Counted from the stretch's first letter, positions 1-9,895 are shown. The stretch: DNA of 64,000 bases from Branchinecta lynchi (GCA_023053575.1 JAKZAP010000014.1:22036938-22100937); one strand, 5' to 3'. Translations and numbers: made by a program. Notes: generated by a model from the sequence alone, not told the origin.

Positions 1-1135
1 GCCGGGGACATAAGGTCGATTGAAAAAACCCGGTACAATATAGAAGAAACCTGTTTGACGTATAACTAATTAAATACATAAATACTAATAATTCCATGAA
101 TCGCCACTAGACGGGAACCCGCCCCACAAACCCACCGACTCTCAGCAAGATCAGCCCGAAACAAAACAAAAACAACCAATGCGCAAGCGAAGGTAAGCGA
201 TGGTAAGCAATAAATAGTGCGAGGGGCCCTTTAAGGATGTTTCATAAGGTTCTCCTCTCCGTATATCTTTCACGTTCAAGAGCCAATATCAGCCGTCAAA
301 CGATCTTAATGCTCAACAGCCAAACACAATTGCGACACTTGACCTTCTGGAGGAAGGGGGGAGGGGGCAGGCAACTGATAGAAATCCAATAGTCCTCTGG
401 CCTTAGGAAAGGCTGTATCCCCGGGAGTAATAACAGATTGGATGGCTGACCGCAAAAGATACGGAAATGAAGAGAAATCCATTTTCCTCCAGCAAAAGAG
501 AGCTAGAGATTTACATTCTGTAGGATTATCGGCAAGTGGACGAACAGAGGGAGCGAGATATTTCACAGTTATAGCCTAGGAGAGGAGGGGGTGTATTGTG
601 TCAAGATAACCAAAATGACATAACTGCGCATAATCATCCAGTAATGGAAGAGAAATGGTGACAGGAGCTAGGGCAATAACATAAAATACAGCATGTAACG
701 AAAACCGGCCAATGCGATAACCACGACAGGCAAACTTTATGAATGACGAATAACTAATGTCGATAATAAAACAAGGGGTTACGCAGCCAACTTGTATGTA
801 TATACAGTAGGGGTATGCTTCTTTGGATGTTTCTGGAGGATGCCCGTTCATTCACTTGTCAACTTGATAAAAAAAAAAAAAAAAAAAATTTGCCGTTTAC
901 AACGATAAATGACAACTTTTGGTGATTGGAAGTGGTTCCTTAACGGCTCCCGCGAAAGACTGCGAGGATGTCTGGATCTTTATTTGAGTATTTAGTCAAA
1001 GGTTAAACCAACCGAAGTAAAAATAACCGTCCAGTGTGGAATTCTTCCACTGTATATCAAGTGTCCGGTTTGTAACCACCAGCCGATGTGGCCCCGCTGC
1101 TGCCCGTGTCACGTATACCAGGTGTCGGGATTATA
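1..1135. other. Intergenic or 3'-flanking sequence without a recognised gene
   Basis: No coding similarity is visible on either strand. Near 200-234 a short tail ending GGGGCCCTTTAA matches the right end of family D elements (AGTGCGAGGG just before TTAA), so a D remnant lies here. A run of about 19 A follows at 869-888. Confidence 0.5.
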
Positions 1136-1139
1136 AGTA

Positions 1140-1545
1140 TTCTTTGAGCCCCAGCTGACTTTGAAACATATATTCAAAATGTTTACAACGGCTACGTCAG
1201 CTACGATTCTTCACCAGCGATATTTCGGCCCATCTTGGCAAGGGTCCTCGTCAGGCTGTCAATCTTCAGGGTCAACGTCGGGAAAGGTGTTGTGTCCGAT
1301 CACGCGATTAACACAGATAACCAAAATATAGTTTTATTTGGAAACTAGTTGGAGAGAGTATTCATCCTTGAACTCAACTTTGACAATGATGATAAACAAT
1401 AGACACAAGACGACCCCCGCTAGGTGGCGGACCATGGTACTAATTTACACCGCTAGGTAATGCTCGTAATAACATATACAACAAAAGGAACTATCGCTGA
1501 TGAAGAATCGTAGCTGACGTATCCGTTGTAAACAACATGGAGTGT
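1140..1545 (-). mobile_element. Family E foldback element, copy E1
   Basis: Begins with the E tail (TCTTTGAGCCCCAGCTGAC), then the arm with a hammerhead motif on the minus strand. An unrelated central region follows, then a shortened opposite arm at about 1494-1530 (TATCGCTGATGAAGAATC). The two arms are inverted relative to each other. The outer end of the right arm departs from the family after GTAAACAA. Confidence 0.7.
1205..1265 (-). ncRNA. Type I hammerhead ribozyme motif (copy E1)
   Basis: On the minus strand the order is GATT, GA, CAGC, the core CTGACGA, a stem II hairpin, GAAA, TATC, then GCTG and a later AATC. CAGC pairs with GCTG and GATT with AATC across an internal loop, forming stem I. 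The stem II loop side has AAGATGGG instead of AAGAAGGG, which weakens two pairs. Predicted cleavage is after the C of TATC. Activity is inferred only. Confidence 0.65.
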
Positions 1546-2096
1546 TAAATATTGTGTAAAAATTAAGAATAGAGACAGATGATCAAGAGGACAAGTTAAC
1601 ACTGAGGAGAACAGAACAGTATGAAGCAAGTCTTACTAGTCGAAGCTATGTTCTTCAGTGAGGCTAACGGGCTTTTGCCTTTTCTGCGTCAATCAAGACA
1701 GGGCTCCTGCCTCAGGACAGGGATCCTGTCTTAAGGAAGAAGAAGTAGAAAACCAAAACATCACGGATACTGACCTTCGTATTTCACGTTTATCATTCTT
1801 TATTTAGAGATTAAAACCGCTGGCACCAGAGAGTAAACGGAGGCGTAGTCACCTGGCCAAAGCGCGAAAGGAGTAGCCACAGGTGGGTTAAGCTAGGTGC
1901 CCATAGAACGCGATTCTTTTTCGCGAGGCGACACGAAAAAATTCGATTTGAAGCTGAAACGGCGAGTCGCGATATTTGTTGTGCTATCGACGCCGAATTC
2001 GCGTAGGCGATTGCGATTCGTTCAGTGCACACCAAGCTTCACCCGATCACTGGTGTGAGGGAGCACTAGAACGTTTTTTTGTCCATCCCTTGGACA
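1546..2096. other. Unassigned sequence
   Basis: No gene or repeat was recognised, apart from a short local duplication near 1695-1730 (CAGGGCTCCTGCC followed by CAGGGATCCTGTC). Confidence 0.4.
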
Positions 2097-2288
2097 TTAT
2101 TTTCTGTTGAAACTGCGCTTTCTTGTGTTGGAAACATCTGACAGTGTAATGGATCCAGTCAGTATTCCCGTGACAAAGAACGCAACTACTTGCACATACC
2201 ACATTTGTAAACCCTCTTTCAATCCTCTTCCCCCCACACTTGGATCATAATCAAGTAGCACTTCTGCCCCAATTTTGCTTGGCAATCT
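2097..2288 (-). other. Unidentified exon-like open frame with one hydrophobic segment
   Basis: An open frame follows a possible acceptor (TTTAGCGTAG) and ends in TAA. The translation includes LPSKIGAEVLLDYDPSVGGR and then MWYVQVVAFFVTGIL, which could be a membrane helix. It closes with a basic tail ending TRKRSFNRK. Composition and hydrophobic pattern look more protein-like than most frames here. It is on the nicalin strand, downstream of its last recognised exon, and the phase would fit. However it does not resemble the nicalin C-terminus I know, and I recognise no other family. It may be the last exon of another gene, an unusual nicalin terminus, or chance. Confidence 0.25.
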
Positions 2289-2618
2289 CTACGCTAAAGG
2301 AAATACCCAGGACCGTGTGAGCATTACCGAAACTAACAGTCTTTCCATGAACTGTAAGATCGCCATTCTCCTATTATTTTGGCCAATGTGATCATTTGTT
2401 GAATATATCGTTGTTGACACGCGTCCTAACATTCATCACATTTCCACCCTCCAGAAATCTGTCATTTCCCACCGCGTGGTCTCTTCGACAGTTATTGCTT
2501 TTCTTAGCAAAACTGTTGAAAAATCCCACGTGGAAAATTTGACAACCTTTACATTCCGGTCCATTTGACCTAATTTTCGTTCTGTAAGGGTTAGGTACGT
2601 CAGACCGCATGGTTTCAA

Positions 2619-3097
2619 TAGGAGGGTTTTCGCGAGATTGGAATCACTTTCCGGCGAGCGAAGCGCATCGCGAAAACTTTGGGAAAGCAATTCCTGGAAT
2701 AACTTTCCACTTTTCTGCTGGACGGATCGCGGAAACTCATGGAAAGCTGATATCGCCCCGGAAATGTTGAATTACAAACTTTTTGACCAAATATGGTTCA
2801 GTTAACAGTTCTTTGGCTCTCATATATTCCATCGAAGTCACCTTAATAACGCTGGCCATTTTTCTTTATTTGTTAGTGATACTTGCACTCTTTTTCCCAC
2901 ACCTTTGAAATTCCCGCCGAAACATTCAACTTTCTGCGAAGCTTTCCATTAACCTTGTGGAATCACTTTCCGGGAAAGCTGCTTCGGTTTTCAAAGCGCG
3001 AAAACCGGTGTGGAAAGTGCGGCAACTTTCCGAAGTAGCGCGAAAACAACTGGAAAGTGATTCCGACTTTGCTTTTCAGCTCGCGAAAACCCTCCTA
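2619..3097. mobile_element. Inverted-repeat DNA element with TA duplication
   Basis: The termini are GGAGGGTTTTCGCGAG at the left and its exact reverse complement at the right. Each is flanked by TA (2619-2620 and 3096-3097). The inverted similarity continues inward (AATCACTTTCC against GGAAAGTGATT), and related GGAAAG/CTTTCC motifs recur inside. The TA duplication and 475-bp length fit a non-autonomous Tc1/mariner-type element, but no transposase is present. The open frame at 2957-3196 is part of this repeat. A diverged relative of the internal sequence lies near 56680-56830. Confidence 0.75.
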
Positions 3098-3795
3098 ATG
3101 TTTTCTATTCTACAGAAACTGTCAAAAAAAAAAAAATGTAAAGGTCTCGACAATGCGACGCAAGTCGATTTGACGAACTTTCATCGTGTTATATGATAGT
3201 TGTATGAAAAAGTTGCATCTAGTGATATGTAATAGTAAAGAGTACTATCATTTAATGTGCCTCAGACTGGGCCAGTCTTAAGTAGTAGTATCCAATAGCA
3301 TCCTGTCTTGCTCTAGGAGCATCGAGTATTGCTAATAGTAGCACCAGTTAGTACTCCATGCTACTTTTTCGTACAACTTCATACTACTATTCTGAGATAA
3401 ATTTTTCATCCAGTAGAATTGGACAGACCTACGGATGGACAGTGGTTAGACGCTTTTAAAGATGTGGCACTGTCCGCAGACGACCGCTTGCTCCATCCCC
3501 GCAATGTTTCTTTCTTTTCTTTTCTTTTTTTTACTCTTTTTCCTTACCTCTTTTTCTTTAATTTTTTTGAAAATATATTAAATTAGTTTTTCTGTTATTA
3601 TTTACTGAATAATTTTAAGTCAAAAGGTGGTTAGAAGATACAGCCACCCACAGGATTTTTGTCTGTTATGTAGTTGTTCAGTTTTTTGCATACTGTATTT
3701 TTTTTTTTTTTGGAGTAAAAAATATCTGAATCTGAAGGAAAGTGTTTGGTGTCAATCTCGGTACGCGACGCACAGCCCTTTGTCTTGTTTTTTCA
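3098..3795. other. AT- and T-rich sequence without recognised genes
   Basis: Contains T-rich runs around 3507-3575 and 3690-3712. It would be 3' UTR or downstream flank of nicalin if the gene ends at 3796. No clear minus-strand AATAAA was found close to 3796. Confidence 0.4.
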
Positions 3796-3834
3796 TTAGC
3801 TCCACAGTAAGGAAATAAATAGTGAAAGAAGTAC

Positions 3835-3913
3835 CTGGATTCCAAAATATAAGACAGCGATGTATCCAGCTAGGAACGATGAGATGACGAGATCAATAGC
3901 GGCGGGTTTTGTT
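3835..3913 (-). CDS. NCLN: Nicalin, ninth exon in window (C-terminal membrane helix)
   Basis: The exon starts after TTCTTTCAG and encodes TKPAAIDLVISSFLAGYIAV then LYFGIQ. The human counterpart is VKPAVFDLLLAVGIAAYLGM with YVAVQ. This is the single C-terminal transmembrane helix that anchors nicalin in the ER membrane. A possible donor, CAG|GTACTT, follows. If it is used, a short last exon must lie at or beyond the left edge, and I did not find one. If it is not used, translation continues VLLSLFISLLWS to a TAA at 3796-3798. That tail is of similar size to the human one, so the exon may end at 3796. Confidence 0.88.
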
Positions 3914-5043
3914 CTGAAAGAAAGATAAGATAATAAGATATGCCTGGGAGGCAACGCCGGCGTAAACATACCTCGGTAAAGCTTAGTTTGATTTCTCATA
4001 GTTAAAACGAATGTGCGAGGTCCAATGATCGCTTGAGGAGACCTTTTGATCCCCTAATGGTTTGTAGTGTTTTTGCAGGTTTCAGTGCGTGAAAGTGGTG
4101 TATACTGATGTTTTAGACTACAAAAGTTATTGTCGACAACAGGCGCAAAAAAAAGGATTTTAACGGTAAGGCACCGGTAAGTGACCCGAATTAATGAATC
4201 AATTAAGCAAACGGTCTTACCTATTTTGCTTTACTCTGCATCCCTAATCGTTACTTCAAAAAAGCAAAAAAGGTATTTTGATCGTGGTATGGATATATGT
4301 ATGTATGTATGTATATTCTTTATATCCCGTTACATTCAAACTGAACAAGAACGGAGTAAAGGAAGAATTTATCAGATACCACAGTAACTGAGAAAACGCC
4401 ATTTGATCGTGGTATCAGATATATAGTATACAAAAAAACACACAACTTATCTCTACAAGATTACCATAGCGGCTAGTTCAAAACGTCAAAGTACAAACCC
4501 AGAGCCCAAATAAAGCCCATTTTCTAGTCCCCTCTGTAGCCTACAATAAACATTATTCCAGAATAATATTATTCGCTTCGAGGACCAGGTGCAACAAATT
4601 TCACAGAACTTCAAAGAGACAGCTTAATCTGAGGGACAAAAGCTGACTTATTTCTAACTTTGTAGAAGTCTAGGTATGTCTTGTCTCGAATCAACAGTCT
4701 GAAAACACAAACTTGTAACCCCCCTCTTTACAGCTCAGTCGTCCCAGAAGCAAAAAACACCCCCGTTTCGAGCGTAGCACTTTATTTGCTGGGATATGAC
4801 CTATTCCAGAGTGGACAACTGCTTTAATTACTCAGCAACTAAAAGAACTGAGGGTGGGACTACGGAAATCAGTGACCATGGGGATATTCAGTTACAAATT
4901 TACTGAGAGAGGATCTGGATAAAGGCGGATTAGAGGATACAGAGGATCAAATCTGCTCCTAAAAGACGGCATCAAGTTTTCTGAACGCTGGACTGCGAAA
5001 AATGAGGAAGCGGTGTTCCCGAACCAAAAGTCTGAAACACTGA
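3914..5043. other. Intronic sequence with palindromic GATCGTGGTATC units
   Basis: Part of the 9.9-kb nicalin intron. Units reading GATCGTGGTAT and ATCAGATACCAC occur at about 4280-4300 and 4370-4425. The same motif, as ATCATGGTATC and AGATACCACGGTAACTG, recurs at 9420-9960. A GTAT microsatellite lies at 4297-4313. No gene was recognised in the rest. Confidence 0.45.
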
Positions 5044-5160
5044 CAATTAAGTGTCTTTTTCTGCGTGTTTATGTGTTTTGTTTATTTTCTTTATTTTCTT
5101 CATTTACTCCGCCTTTTCAAAATGGTGGATCATAAATAAATTACTTACTTACTTACTTAC
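5044..5160 (+). mobile_element. Family B LINE 3' end, copy B1
   Basis: A 5'-truncated copy holding only the 3' UTR: AATTAAGTGTCTTTTTCTG, then CATTTACTCCGCC, ATGGTGGATCATAAATAAAT and five TTAC units. The same end occurs in five other copies in the window. The short frame read through it is not a gene. Confidence 0.75.
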
Positions 5161-5164
5161 GTCA

Positions 5165-5462
5165 GTGAACTTTTTTTTTATAAGTAGTGAACTGAAAGAC
5201 AAAAATGTTCCTCAGCCGGGATTTGAACCCAGGACCCTTTGCTTACAAGGCAGGCGCTCTACCATTTGAGCTACCGAGGGGCTTGTGAACAGAGTTCGCG
5301 AACCACTACAATAGTCTGGTAGAAGCCGGCCATAGGAACAGTGATCCCGCCCGAAGGCAAATTCATCTAACCAGTGCCATCTATGTAGTATACGCCAGTG
5401 AACCTTGGAATGACAAGAAAGGTCACCCAAACCAACCCTCAAAACTAATTCAAACACTGTGT
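5165..5462 (-). mobile_element. Family F tRNA-derived SINE, copy F1
   Basis: Contains a tRNA-like part (5210-5279), an adjoining stretch with GGCCATAGGAACA and GCAAATTCATC, and a 3' part with TGTCTTTCAGTTCACTACTT in the sense direction. The copy at 7640-7835 has the same parts in the same order on the other strand, which shows it is an interspersed repeat. Confidence 0.7.
5210..5279 (-). tRNA. tRNA-Thr(TGT)-like region of SINE F1
   Basis: A cloverleaf can be drawn: acceptor strand CCTCGG against CTGAGG, D arm GCTC/GAGC, anticodon loop CTTGTAA with TGT, and T arm with GGTTCAAATCC. The anticodon stem is damaged (CCTGC against GCAAA). It sits inside the repeat and is repeated elsewhere, so I read it as the RNA polymerase III promoter-bearing head of a SINE, not a working tRNA gene. 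Confidence 0.6.
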
Positions 5463-5479
5463 AAACCAATCTGCAACGT

Positions 5480-6149
5480 TTGTTGTCGTCACGTTTCTGT
5501 CTCGGAGCACACGGCGCTTCTTCATCGACACGGAGAGTTAGTCATCAAGAGTATTTGCCTTTGGAGTACTCGTGTACGAGTACTGTGAGGAACATGACAA
5601 ATATCACCGTTCTCTGTGACGATTGAACCTTAAGTCCGTATCCAAATTGTTACGGTGGTGCCATCTGCACCCCGGACTGCTAACTTATGCCGCCGTTAGG
5701 CAGCGCTAGTCGCTTTCCATTCAGTATCTTTAACCTTTTTTACTGTCGCGACTTATTATTATATTATTAACTCAAGTTCATGGCTAATCCGGCGACGATG
5801 AGTCATCTTCTTCCACACTTCTTTTCCCGGGTCTCGACCAGGAACAACCCTTTTTACTTAAAGCCCAATGGACACTTCTAATGCTTCACTTTGTATTAAA
5901 TGCTTCACAAATAAACATTTCCGACTTCCTTTAGAAGGCGCTACGAAAATCGGCCGTTTTCTTTTATCCCTTGTCTTTACCTCTCTGGCATTTCGCGATC
6001 CAAATCTTAGGAGCTGGGATATCGTGGCAGGAAATTCAATAACTCCCAGCAATGCTTGATATAAAAGGATATATTTGAGATGTCACCAAAATCAAGCCGC
6101 AGATGCAGTTTACCTGGTTGTTCTAGTGTTTCATCAGAAGTTCCATGGC
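5480..6149. other. Intronic sequence without recognised features
   Basis: No convincing repeat or coding similarity was found. Open frames at 5858-6059 overlap on both strands and have no family resemblance. Confidence 0.4.
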
Positions 6150-6574
6150 TTAAAGGACACCTGAACAATGAAACCATGCTTTAACACACCATGGAGAATA
6201 CATTTACAGACATGGCCACGAGAGCATTCTTCTCCTGAGCGTGACGTTTTCAAAATAGGGATGTTAGTTTCTGGAGGTTTGCACATACAGACTCCAAGAC
6301 AAAAAGCGCAATTCATTCAAATCTTGTACGGCGCTGGCCGGATCGTATTGGAATTTCTTCTCGACATACGTTTGGGCTTATTTAGTTAAAAAGTATTCCA
6401 GAAGAAGGGTTGATTGGAGACATTTGTTCATTTCTAAAACTGTCTGGTACCGAAATAAGGAGGATAGCTTGGAAACACTATTTTGTATTTGGATTAGGTT
6501 TTCTGCAGGCAATGTTAACGGAAGTCATACAAATAGGGATGATACTTGGTACTCTTCATTCAGGTGTCCTTTAA
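6150..6574 (+). mobile_element. Family L TTAA element, copy L1
   Basis: Flanked by TTAA on both sides, with inverted termini AGGACACCTGAA and TTCAGGTGTCCT. A second copy in reverse orientation lies at 57980-58428. It shares the interior, including the TCTGGAGGTTTGCACAT region and CATTTACAGACATGGCCACG. The short frames inside do not match between copies, so it is non-autonomous. Confidence 0.8.
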
Positions 6575-7290
6575 AGTGCCTATTAAAAGTTTGTCTTTGT
6601 GGAATAGTGTTGTGAAGCTTGATTAGCTTGCTTTATAAAATGTACCAGCATAGGCAATAAGCTTATAACAAATAACATAGCTCCAAAAATCATTCAAAAA
6701 CAAACAACCTGTTCAAATCTGATTTATACAAGCTGATTTATGCATAAAATAAAGATCTACTAAGTATTATACGAAACATCACTTTTATCTTTGTCCAAGC
6801 TAGTAAATTGACCATGTACTTGCCCAAAAAATTACGCTTTGAAATATCACAGAGAGGAAACTGTTGAAAAAGCTGCTGATCTAGGGAATAAGCATTGTTC
6901 CTAGGTTGTTACAGAGTGGGATTGGGGTAGTTTGACATGCCCATTGTACTTTAAAGGTTGTTGATATTATATCGAAAGTAGCAGACAATAAAACCTTTTG
7001 TTTATTTACGGACCTTAGGTCATTGTTATGAGTCGTTGTTTAAAGCTCCTTACAGTGGGCTGCAATGCCTAGTGTATGATGGGTGGTCTATAGCCTATTG
7101 TGGTTCGGTGCAAACCTTAGTGCGAACCGATCGGGGGAATCCACAATGAACCCGTGAAGTCTGCACGTGTAGTAGGCCACCAGACGCCCTACGCTGTCTT
7201 GACTCCGACGAGTGTATCTAAAGACATTTACCATCTATGTCCGGCCTACTACACCCCTCGCCCTAAAACCAGGTTGAGAGTGCTTCTTCA
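6575..7290. other. AT-rich intron sequence with a weak inverted repeat
   Basis: No gene was recognised. GTAGTAGGCC at 7169-7178 is matched by its reverse complement at 7243-7252, about 65 bp apart. Confidence 0.4.
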
Positions 7291-7443
7291 CATACAAATA
7301 CGGTCGTCGATTACAGGTTTGTTTCCTTCCCCGAAGTTGAACAAGAAGATTGACAGCCTGACGAGGACCCTTGCCAAGAAGGGCCGAAATATCGCTGATG
7401 AAAAATCATAGCTGACGTATCCGTTGTAAACATTGTTTGAATA
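7290..7443 (+). mobile_element. Family E arm, copy E2
   Basis: A single arm in direct orientation: TTACAGGTTTGTTTCCTTCC, CCCGAAGTTGAACAAGAAG, the hammerhead motif, then GCTGACGTATCCGTTGTAAA and ending TTGTTTGAATAAA. It is nearly identical to the right arm of E6 (42810-42940). No opposite arm is seen nearby. Confidence 0.75.
7348..7407 (+). ncRNA. Type I hammerhead ribozyme motif (copy E2)
   Basis: Core CTGACGA at 7358-7364 and GAAA at 7386-7389; TATC ends at 7393, the predicted cleavage position. Stem I: CAGC (7354-7357) with GCTG (7394-7397), internal loop, GATT (7348-7351) with AATC (7404-7407). Stem II: GG-A-CCCTT with AAGGG-CC around a six-base loop, the A bulged. Stem III is only AUAU, so it is minimal or formed between two copies. 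Position 7 is C, which the hammerhead core tolerates. Confidence 0.75.
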
Positions 7444-7639
7444 AACAGTCGTCGTAGTAGAGTACAGACTTCTCAAATCCCAATGCAATCGTCAACTTTT
7501 GCTTCGTACAAATTTACCCTCTGCAGTGTGTCCCGCCAAGGCGAGAAAAGATTTCAGGTATCAAACATTCATGTCCTAACTAACAACATAATTTATTAAT
7601 TTATTATTATTAATTTCCGTGACATAGGGATGTGAACTA

Positions 7640-7835
7640 GTTGGATGAATTTGCCTTTGGGTTGGATCATTGTTCCTATGGCCGGCTTCTACCAGACTGC
7701 GAACTTGTTCACAAGCCTCTCGGTAGCTCAAAAGCAAAGAGCGCCTGCCTTGTAAGCAGAGGGTCCTGGGTACAAATCCAGGCTGAGGAGTATTTTTGTC
7801 TTTCACTTCACTACTTATAAAATGTTTCGATGAAG
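7640..7835 (+). mobile_element. Family F tRNA-derived SINE, copy F2
   Basis: Same order as F1: GATGAATTTGCC, CCTATGGCCGGCTTCTACCA, the tRNA-like part and TTTTTGTCTTTCACTTCACT. The frame spanning this region is a by-product of the repeat. Confidence 0.7.
7717..7788 (+). tRNA. tRNA-Thr(TGT)-like region of SINE F2
   Basis: Matches F1 with changes: anticodon loop CTTGTAA (TGT at 7751-7753), restored anticodon stem CCTGC/GCAGA, T arm GGGTACAAATCC with one change in the conserved TTC, and 3' end CTGAGG. It is a degraded SINE head, not a tRNA gene. Confidence 0.5.
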
Positions 7836-9000
7836 ACCGAACAAAATTGAAAAAAGACACTAAATTTTTGCCCCCTTGGTGCAGTAATTCTTTCTTGGCG
7901 TAGAAATTCCATCTGGTTCTGCCTGCTAAGATTATTGATAAAAGAGTGGAAGGTTTCAAATCTTCCGCTAGTAAACTAAACCGCCAGTGGTTTTCCCTTT
8001 TCGTGTAATCTGAGCCTCGTCTTTGTTGCATGCTGCAGGTCCACTTATCGGCCGATTCCGGACTGATTTTTTCTACATCCGTTTTTGCACTGCAGCGCTT
8101 CCGAGGAAGACGGCAGCGCTTCTCGAGAAAGACGGACTTACACCCCGACCAAGTCCGTGCTTCCCTGCAAGATGCTGCAGCGCTACCGCTTCAACCAAGA
8201 AGAAAGTGAATCCAAAAACGCATATTATGCAAAAGCAAAGAAGTGCTGCAGCAGCGATGCGGCAGCGCTATTGCAACAAAAACGAGGCTCTGTAGTTATG
8301 TTTGTGCTGCGTTTAGTGTAAAGTTTTCCCACGTGCGTTGTATTTTTTCTTGTTGTTTTTGGGTTTTTTTTCTCTTTTTTTTTGTACTCCCTCACTAAGG
8401 CTACACGCCCTCCGTTGTTTCTTTTGATGGGTAATAAATAGATTGATTAATTGATTGATTAAATCTGCCATCGCTAATTGTTCAGAGATGATTCATTGTG
8501 CTCCAGGGAAAAATTTAGGAATTCCGACATCACTGATTTGAGTGCAAATAGAGAGGCTGGAAATGAGGAAGAAGGTTAGAGAGCTTTGAGTTATCTGCCC
8601 CTTCGTAAAAATAAATTAAACTGTGTTGTATGTTCTGCGACTAGGATAGGAGTCAATGACCAAACTTCAAGGTCCGGAATCGTGTTTTCCCTGAAACCCC
8701 AAAATATCAGGAAAACGGTGTGATCCTGCATGTTCTGCAGTCTTTGACCTTCCCATTTTTCCCACAACCAGAAAATCCCTTTTTTCCCCTTTCGAGCAAT
8801 ACCGCAGATGGACTTTCCCATTTTCAATCTACTCGACAAACGCTGAAAATCAGTTACCCGACTAGACCGACGAATTAGTTAGGTTGAAGTAGGACCAAGA
8901 GCACATCTCATTCTGAATTCTCGCAAAAAGAAACTGCGTCTCGGTCTAGCTTTCAGCTGTTGGGTTTCATTTCATTCCGAATACGGAATTTCAGGAGAGA
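7836..9000. other. Intronic sequence with GCAGCGCT repeats and a LINE-like 3' tail
   Basis: The octamer GCAGCGCT or a close variant recurs between 8090 and 8270 (for example CACTGCAGCGCTTCC, GACGGCAGCGCTTC, GCTGCAGCGCTACC). Three frames are open there, consistent with a low-complexity repeat. At 8330-8465 a sequence ending GGGTAATAAATAGATTGATT with ATTGATT repeats looks like a LINE 3' end. Confidence 0.4.
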
Positions 9001-9440
9001 GAGATGGGAAGGAAAGGGCCCCGAGGGATTAGTCTAAATGTGACAGATTTCCCAAGGTGGTTTTCCCTGAAAGGGCAGCTTGTTCGGGACAGTTCTCGCA
9101 GACAAAAAATGCAGTAGATCAAAAGATATGCGAAAGTTGGTCCCAAATCAACCCTGATTTGATCCCAAAAGGATCCCTAGCAATGTGTCGGATTTCTTAG
9201 AAACATATGGTCTACACGGGTCAAGAGAGATACGGTTTCCCTGAGAACATAGTTCAAAAGTCATAGGGAGCGAAAGAGTTTCCAGGGTAAGACTGCACTC
9301 TGGAAAACTCGGTCACTCATCGAAGGCCAAATGAAGGATCCTTAGAGAAAATGTAACGATATCAAAAGGGACACGAATTTCGTCCCTAGTTGACCATGAC
9401 CTGGTCCCGAAAGGATCCCTGATGATGTATTAATTGCGTT
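9000..9440. repeat. Family J degenerate repeats, first block
   Basis: Two related units about 241 bp apart: CCCTGATTTGATCCCAAAAG and GATCCCTAGCAATG near 9150-9186, and CCATGACCTGGTCCCGAAAG and GATCCCTGATGATG near 9390-9431. More units lie at 10480-10690. No coding capacity was recognised. Confidence 0.5.
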
Positions 9441-9699
9441 TTGCGGATGCCATGGTATCTCATACCACCGTAACTGGATCTAAATTTTAACTTTTTGCAG
9501 TTACCATGGTATCCGATACTACAGATGCTCCGCGAAAACGACAATTGTCCCCCAAAAAGAAATACTTACATCTACTCACATCACAATTGCCAAACTTTTT
9601 TCTCACAAATTTCACAAAAAAACTAGGCTCTTGTGTTAGTAACGATGAAAATGAGACGACTTTTTTTAGATACCACAGTAGCTGGCCAGATACAAAGTA

Positions 9700-9895
9700 A
9701 CTGTGAAAAAAGTTAACCCTGAAGATTGACAGCCTGACGAGGACCCTTTTTTTATCACAGGTTTGTTTCCTTCCCCGAAGTTGAACCAGAGGATTTGACA
9801 GCCTGACGAGGACCCTTGCCAAGAAGGGCCGAAATATCGCTGATGAAGAATCCCAGCTGAGGTATCCGTTGTATATATTATTTGAATATATGTAA
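9700..9895 (+). mobile_element. Family E arms, copy E3 (partial duplication)
   Basis: A truncated arm (GAAGATTGACAGCCTGACGA, 9719-9738) stops in stem II. It is followed by a second, complete arm starting ACAGGTTTGTTTCCTTCCCC at 9757. The end near GTTGTATATATTATTTGAAT departs slightly from the family. Confidence 0.65.
9791..9853 (+). ncRNA. Type I hammerhead ribozyme motif (copy E3)
   Basis: Core CTGACGA, stem II and GAAATATC are as in the other copies. The outer part of stem I reads GGATT against AATCC, one pair longer than GATT/AATC elsewhere, so both strands changed together. Confidence 0.7.

Noticed and set aside
2957..3196. 79-residue frame on the + strand
   Set aside because: Lies in the right half of the TA-flanked inverted-repeat element and runs into a poly-A stretch.
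8023..8321. Two overlapping frames of 90 and 78 residues
   Set aside because: Caused by GCAGCGCT-rich sequence; no family resemblance and no splice or start context.
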